Assembly (NCBI GenBank): GCA_028869975.1 | Contig: JAGWQR010000238.1 | Location: forward strand, 1 to 7,710 | Length of the DNA stretch: 7,710 nt | Reading direction: 5' to 3' | Source of the DNA: Alphaproteobacteria bacterium | Lineage (GTDB): Bacteria; Pseudomonadota; Alphaproteobacteria; Sphingomonadales; Sphingomonadaceae | In this document: positions 6,188-7,710 of the stretch, piece after piece | How positions within the stretch are numbered: the first letter of the stretch is position 1 | Layout: each line of letters starts with the position of its first letter | Notes under the pieces: model-generated | Seen by the model: only the letters and a program-made list of their open reading frames with translations | Databases searched by the model: none | Told to the model about the DNA's origin: nothing | Made by a program: the position numbers and the translations under genes

Positions 6188-7297
6188 GTGAAGATCGTCC
6201 TGCTCGGCTCGCTTGCAGAGTCACTCGCCAATTTCAGGGGGCCGCTGATCCGCGAAATGGTTCAGCGGGATTATGAAGTGGTGGCGACGGCGCCCGATGC
6301 GCCAGAGGGCATTGCAGAGGCGGTGGGCGCGCTGGGGGCACGCTTCGAGCAGGTCGCATTTTCCAGAACGGGGATGAATCCCATCGCCGATTTTGGCGGC
6401 ATGTTTCGGCTGTTGCGTTTTCTGCGTCAGGAGAAGCCGGACGGCCTTATTGCCTATACCGCGAAGCCGGTCATTTATGGAACGCTCGCGGCGCGATTAT
6501 CGGGGGTAAAGCGGGTTGGTGCGCTTGTCACCGGTCTGGGTTTTGCTTTTACAGAGGGGAGCGGAACCAAGCGCCGCGTTGCACGAATTTTCGCCTGGCT
6601 CCTCTATCGAATCATGTTGCGGCGGGCCTCGTGTGTGATTTTTCAAAATGAGGATGATCGCGCCCTATTCATGCAGCTGAAACTGATTGGTCAAAAGCAG
6701 ACCTCCGGTATCGTCAATGGATCGGGGGTTGATCTCGCGCAATTCCAGCGCACCGCGCTGCCTGAGGAACCGGTTTTTCTCATGATTGGGCGGTTATTGG
6801 GGGATAAGGGTGTGCGCGAATATGCGACGGCGGCGGCGGCGCTGCTCAGGCAGGTCCCTGGCGCGCGTGCGCTTCTGGTTGGTTGGCGCGACACCAGTCC
6901 CGATGCGGTCAGCGCCGAGGAGCTTGAAACCTGGCAAAGCAACGGTATCGAATATCTGGGACGGCTGGCCGATGTCAGGCCGGCTCTGGCTGCGGCAAGT
7001 GTGGTGGTATTGCCGTCGTATCGCGAAGGCACGCCACGCAGCGTGCTGGAGGGCATGGCGATGGGGCGCGCAATCATCACGACCGACGCGCCGGGGTGCC
7101 GCAACACTGTTGCGCATGGGATCAATGGTTTCAAGGTGCCGCCCCGCAATGCGCAGGCGCTGGAAATGGCAATGCTTACGCTGGCGCGTGACGCCCGGTT
7201 GCGCAGCACAATGGGTGCGGCATCCTGTGAAATGGCAGAGCGTCTTTTTGAAGCCGGTGCAGTCGCCAAAGCGACACTGGACAGCTTCGGCTTTTGA
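6188..7297 (+). CDS. Glycosyltransferase family 4 (PglA-like)
   Basis: A 369-residue GT-B fold, retaining glycosyltransferase. The N-terminal acceptor domain begins MKIVLLGSLAESLANFRGPL, followed by TAKPVIYGTLAARLSGV (91-107) and TGLGFAF (115-121), a pattern seen in PglA-like and related polysaccharide transferases. The C-terminal donor domain (PF00534) starts near FLMIGRLLGDKG (197-208), with K207 expected to contact the nucleotide-sugar phosphates. It includes the E-x7-E motif E280 to E288 in REGTPRSVLEGMAMG. No signal peptide or clear transmembrane helix is present; the basic/hydrophobic stretch at 129-151 may attach to the membrane. Start GTG 6188 follows the dehydrogenase stop by 9 nt, with a modest TAGGG (6176-6180) upstream. 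Position in the operon suggests that it transfers GalNAcA, GalNAc or a related sugar to a lipid-linked or surface glycan in the cytoplasm. Neither donor nor acceptor can be proven from the sequence. Confidence 0.88.
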   Translation: MKIVLLGSLAESLANFRGPLIREMVQRDYEVVATAPDAPEGIAEAVGALGARFEQVAFSRTGMNPIADFGGMFRLLRFLRQEKPDGLIAYTAKPVIYGTLAARLSGVKRVGALVTGLGFAFTEGSGTKRRVARIFAWLLYRIMLRRASCVIFQNEDDRALFMQLKLIGQKQTSGIVNGSGVDLAQFQRTALPEEPVFLMIGRLLGDKGVREYATAAAALLRQVPGARALLVGWRDTSPDAVSAEELETWQSNGIEYLGRLADVRPALAAASVVVLPSYREGTPRSVLEGMAMGRAIITTDAPGCRNTVAHGINGFKVPPRNAQALEMAMLTLARDARLRSTMGAASCEMAERLFEAGAVAKATLDSFGF

Positions 7298-7331
7298 TTA
7301 TTTTTGAACAGAATGTATCGGGGGACTGGTG

Positions 7332-7347
7332 AACTGCGGCTACAGTT
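7332..7347 (+). terminator. Weak hairpin after the glycosyltransferase gene
   Basis: AACTG and CAGTT form a 5-bp stem around the 6-nt loop CGGCTA, followed shortly by ACATTTTG. It sits 35 nt after the GT4 stop codon. The stem is short and the U-run only four bases, so it is a poor intrinsic terminator. Confidence 0.2.
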
Positions 7348-7378
7348 ACATTTTGAAGAGCCATTACTTTGTCAATAT

Positions 7379-7408
7379 AAAATGCGTTTCAACAAAATTC
7401 GGCATTTT
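7379..7408. terminator. Candidate AT-rich hairpin between convergent genes
   Basis: AAAATGC (7379-7385) and GCATTTT (7402-7408) form a 7-bp stem with a 16-nt loop. It lies just after the nadB stop on the minus strand and about 80 nt after the GT4 stop on the plus strand, a suitable place to stop both transcripts. Because the stem is A/T-flanked on both sides it could work in both directions, but the large loop and few G-C pairs make it weak. Confidence 0.28.
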
Positions 7409-7413
7409 CCCTT

Positions 7414-7710
7414 TCACGGCACCAGCACCGTATCGCAGGCCTCAGCCAGCACATCGGGGTAATCCAGCGTAAAATGCAAGCCCCGGCTCTCCTTGCGTTT
7501 GAGTGCTGACGCCACGATCAGGTCGGCCACTTCGATCAGGTTGCGCAGTTCGATCAGGTCGGGCGTCACCCGGAAATTGCCGTAATACTCCTCCACCTCG
7601 CGACGCAGCATCTTGACGCGGTGCTGCGCGCGCTCGAGCCGCTTGGTGGTGCGCACGATCCCGACATAATCCCACATGAAACGCCTTATTTCACGCCAGT
7701 TATGCTGCAC
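7414..7710 (-). CDS. nadB: L-aspartate oxidase, C-terminal end (partial)
   Basis: The last ~98 codons of nadB; the gene starts to the right of the window. L-aspartate oxidase is an FAD enzyme that converts aspartate to iminoaspartate, the first step of NAD biosynthesis, and works with quinolinate synthase NadA. The visible part is the C-terminal helical domain that distinguishes NadB from succinate dehydrogenase flavoprotein. It shows [20 protein letters not shown], then a KRLERA helix, [19 protein letters not shown], and the strongly conserved [14 protein letters not shown] stretch that carries substrate- and FAD-side residues in the family. The protein ends CDTVLVP. It is a housekeeping gene convergent with the glycosyltransferase, marking the right border of the polysaccharide cassette. 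Confidence 0.93.
   Translation of the reverse strand: MQHNWREIRRFMWDYVGIVRTTKRLERAQHRVKMLRREVEEYYGNFRVTPDLIELRNLIEVADLIVASALKRKESRGLHFTLDYPDVLAEACDTVLVP

Noticed and set aside
6824..6843. GCG trinucleotide run, possible phase-variable repeat
   Set aside because: It is a short, in-frame alanine-coding run (ATAAAALL). Changes by three would not switch the gene off, and such runs are common in high-G+C genes.
6691..7307. Overlapping frames on both strands within the glycosyltransferase gene (for example 6786-7307 plus and 6691-7269 minus)
   Set aside because: The GT4 frame has all expected motifs to its end. The others are Arg/Trp- or Ala/Ser-rich shadows typical of high-G+C coding DNA.

Overview
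The window looks like chromosomal DNA of an alphaproteobacterium, most likely a sphingomonad. I infer this from the moderately high G+C, the soxA/soxG and NadB protein sequences and the codon style; no rRNA or marker gene is present to prove it. All recognisable genes are ordinary families. I see no phage, insertion sequence, CRISPR array, tRNA or rRNA.

Left block (1-3594), amine and redox catabolism. The window opens in the last ~98 codons of soxA (sarcosine oxidase alpha). Its stop overlaps the start of soxG (gamma subunit), so this is the end of a heterotetrameric sarcosine oxidase operon. Tail-to-tail with soxG, overlapping it by four bases, is a LysR-type regulator on the minus strand. 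Across a 235-bp gap the regulator is divergent from a 550-residue FAD-binding dehydrogenase resembling 3-ketosteroid delta-1-dehydrogenases. The divergent arrangement suggests that the regulator controls the flavoprotein. A possible link to sarcosine oxidation is positional only.

Middle and right block (3868-7297), surface polysaccharide. Three tightly packed plus-strand genes form an apparent operon: a WbpP/TviC-type UDP-HexNAc C4-epimerase, a WbpO/TviB-type UDP-HexNAc 6-dehydrogenase and a GT4 glycosyltransferase. The first two should convert UDP-GlcNAc to UDP-GalNAcA, and the third may add that sugar, or a related one, to a lipid-linked or surface glycan. The cassette has no initiating transferase, flippase, polymerase or export gene next to it, so the acceptor must be supplied from elsewhere. 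The 273-bp leader before it holds a perfect 12-bp palindrome, a G-rich tract and a small open frame ending exactly at the epimerase start.

Right edge (7414-7710): the C-terminus of nadB (L-aspartate oxidase, NAD biosynthesis), convergent with the glycosyltransferase gene. The 116-bp gap between them is AT-rich and contains two weak hairpins.

I do not see a clearly new biological system. The most worthwhile leads are the stand-alone UDP-GalNAcA cassette and the LysR/steroid-dehydrogenase-like pair of unknown substrate beside the sarcosine oxidase genes.
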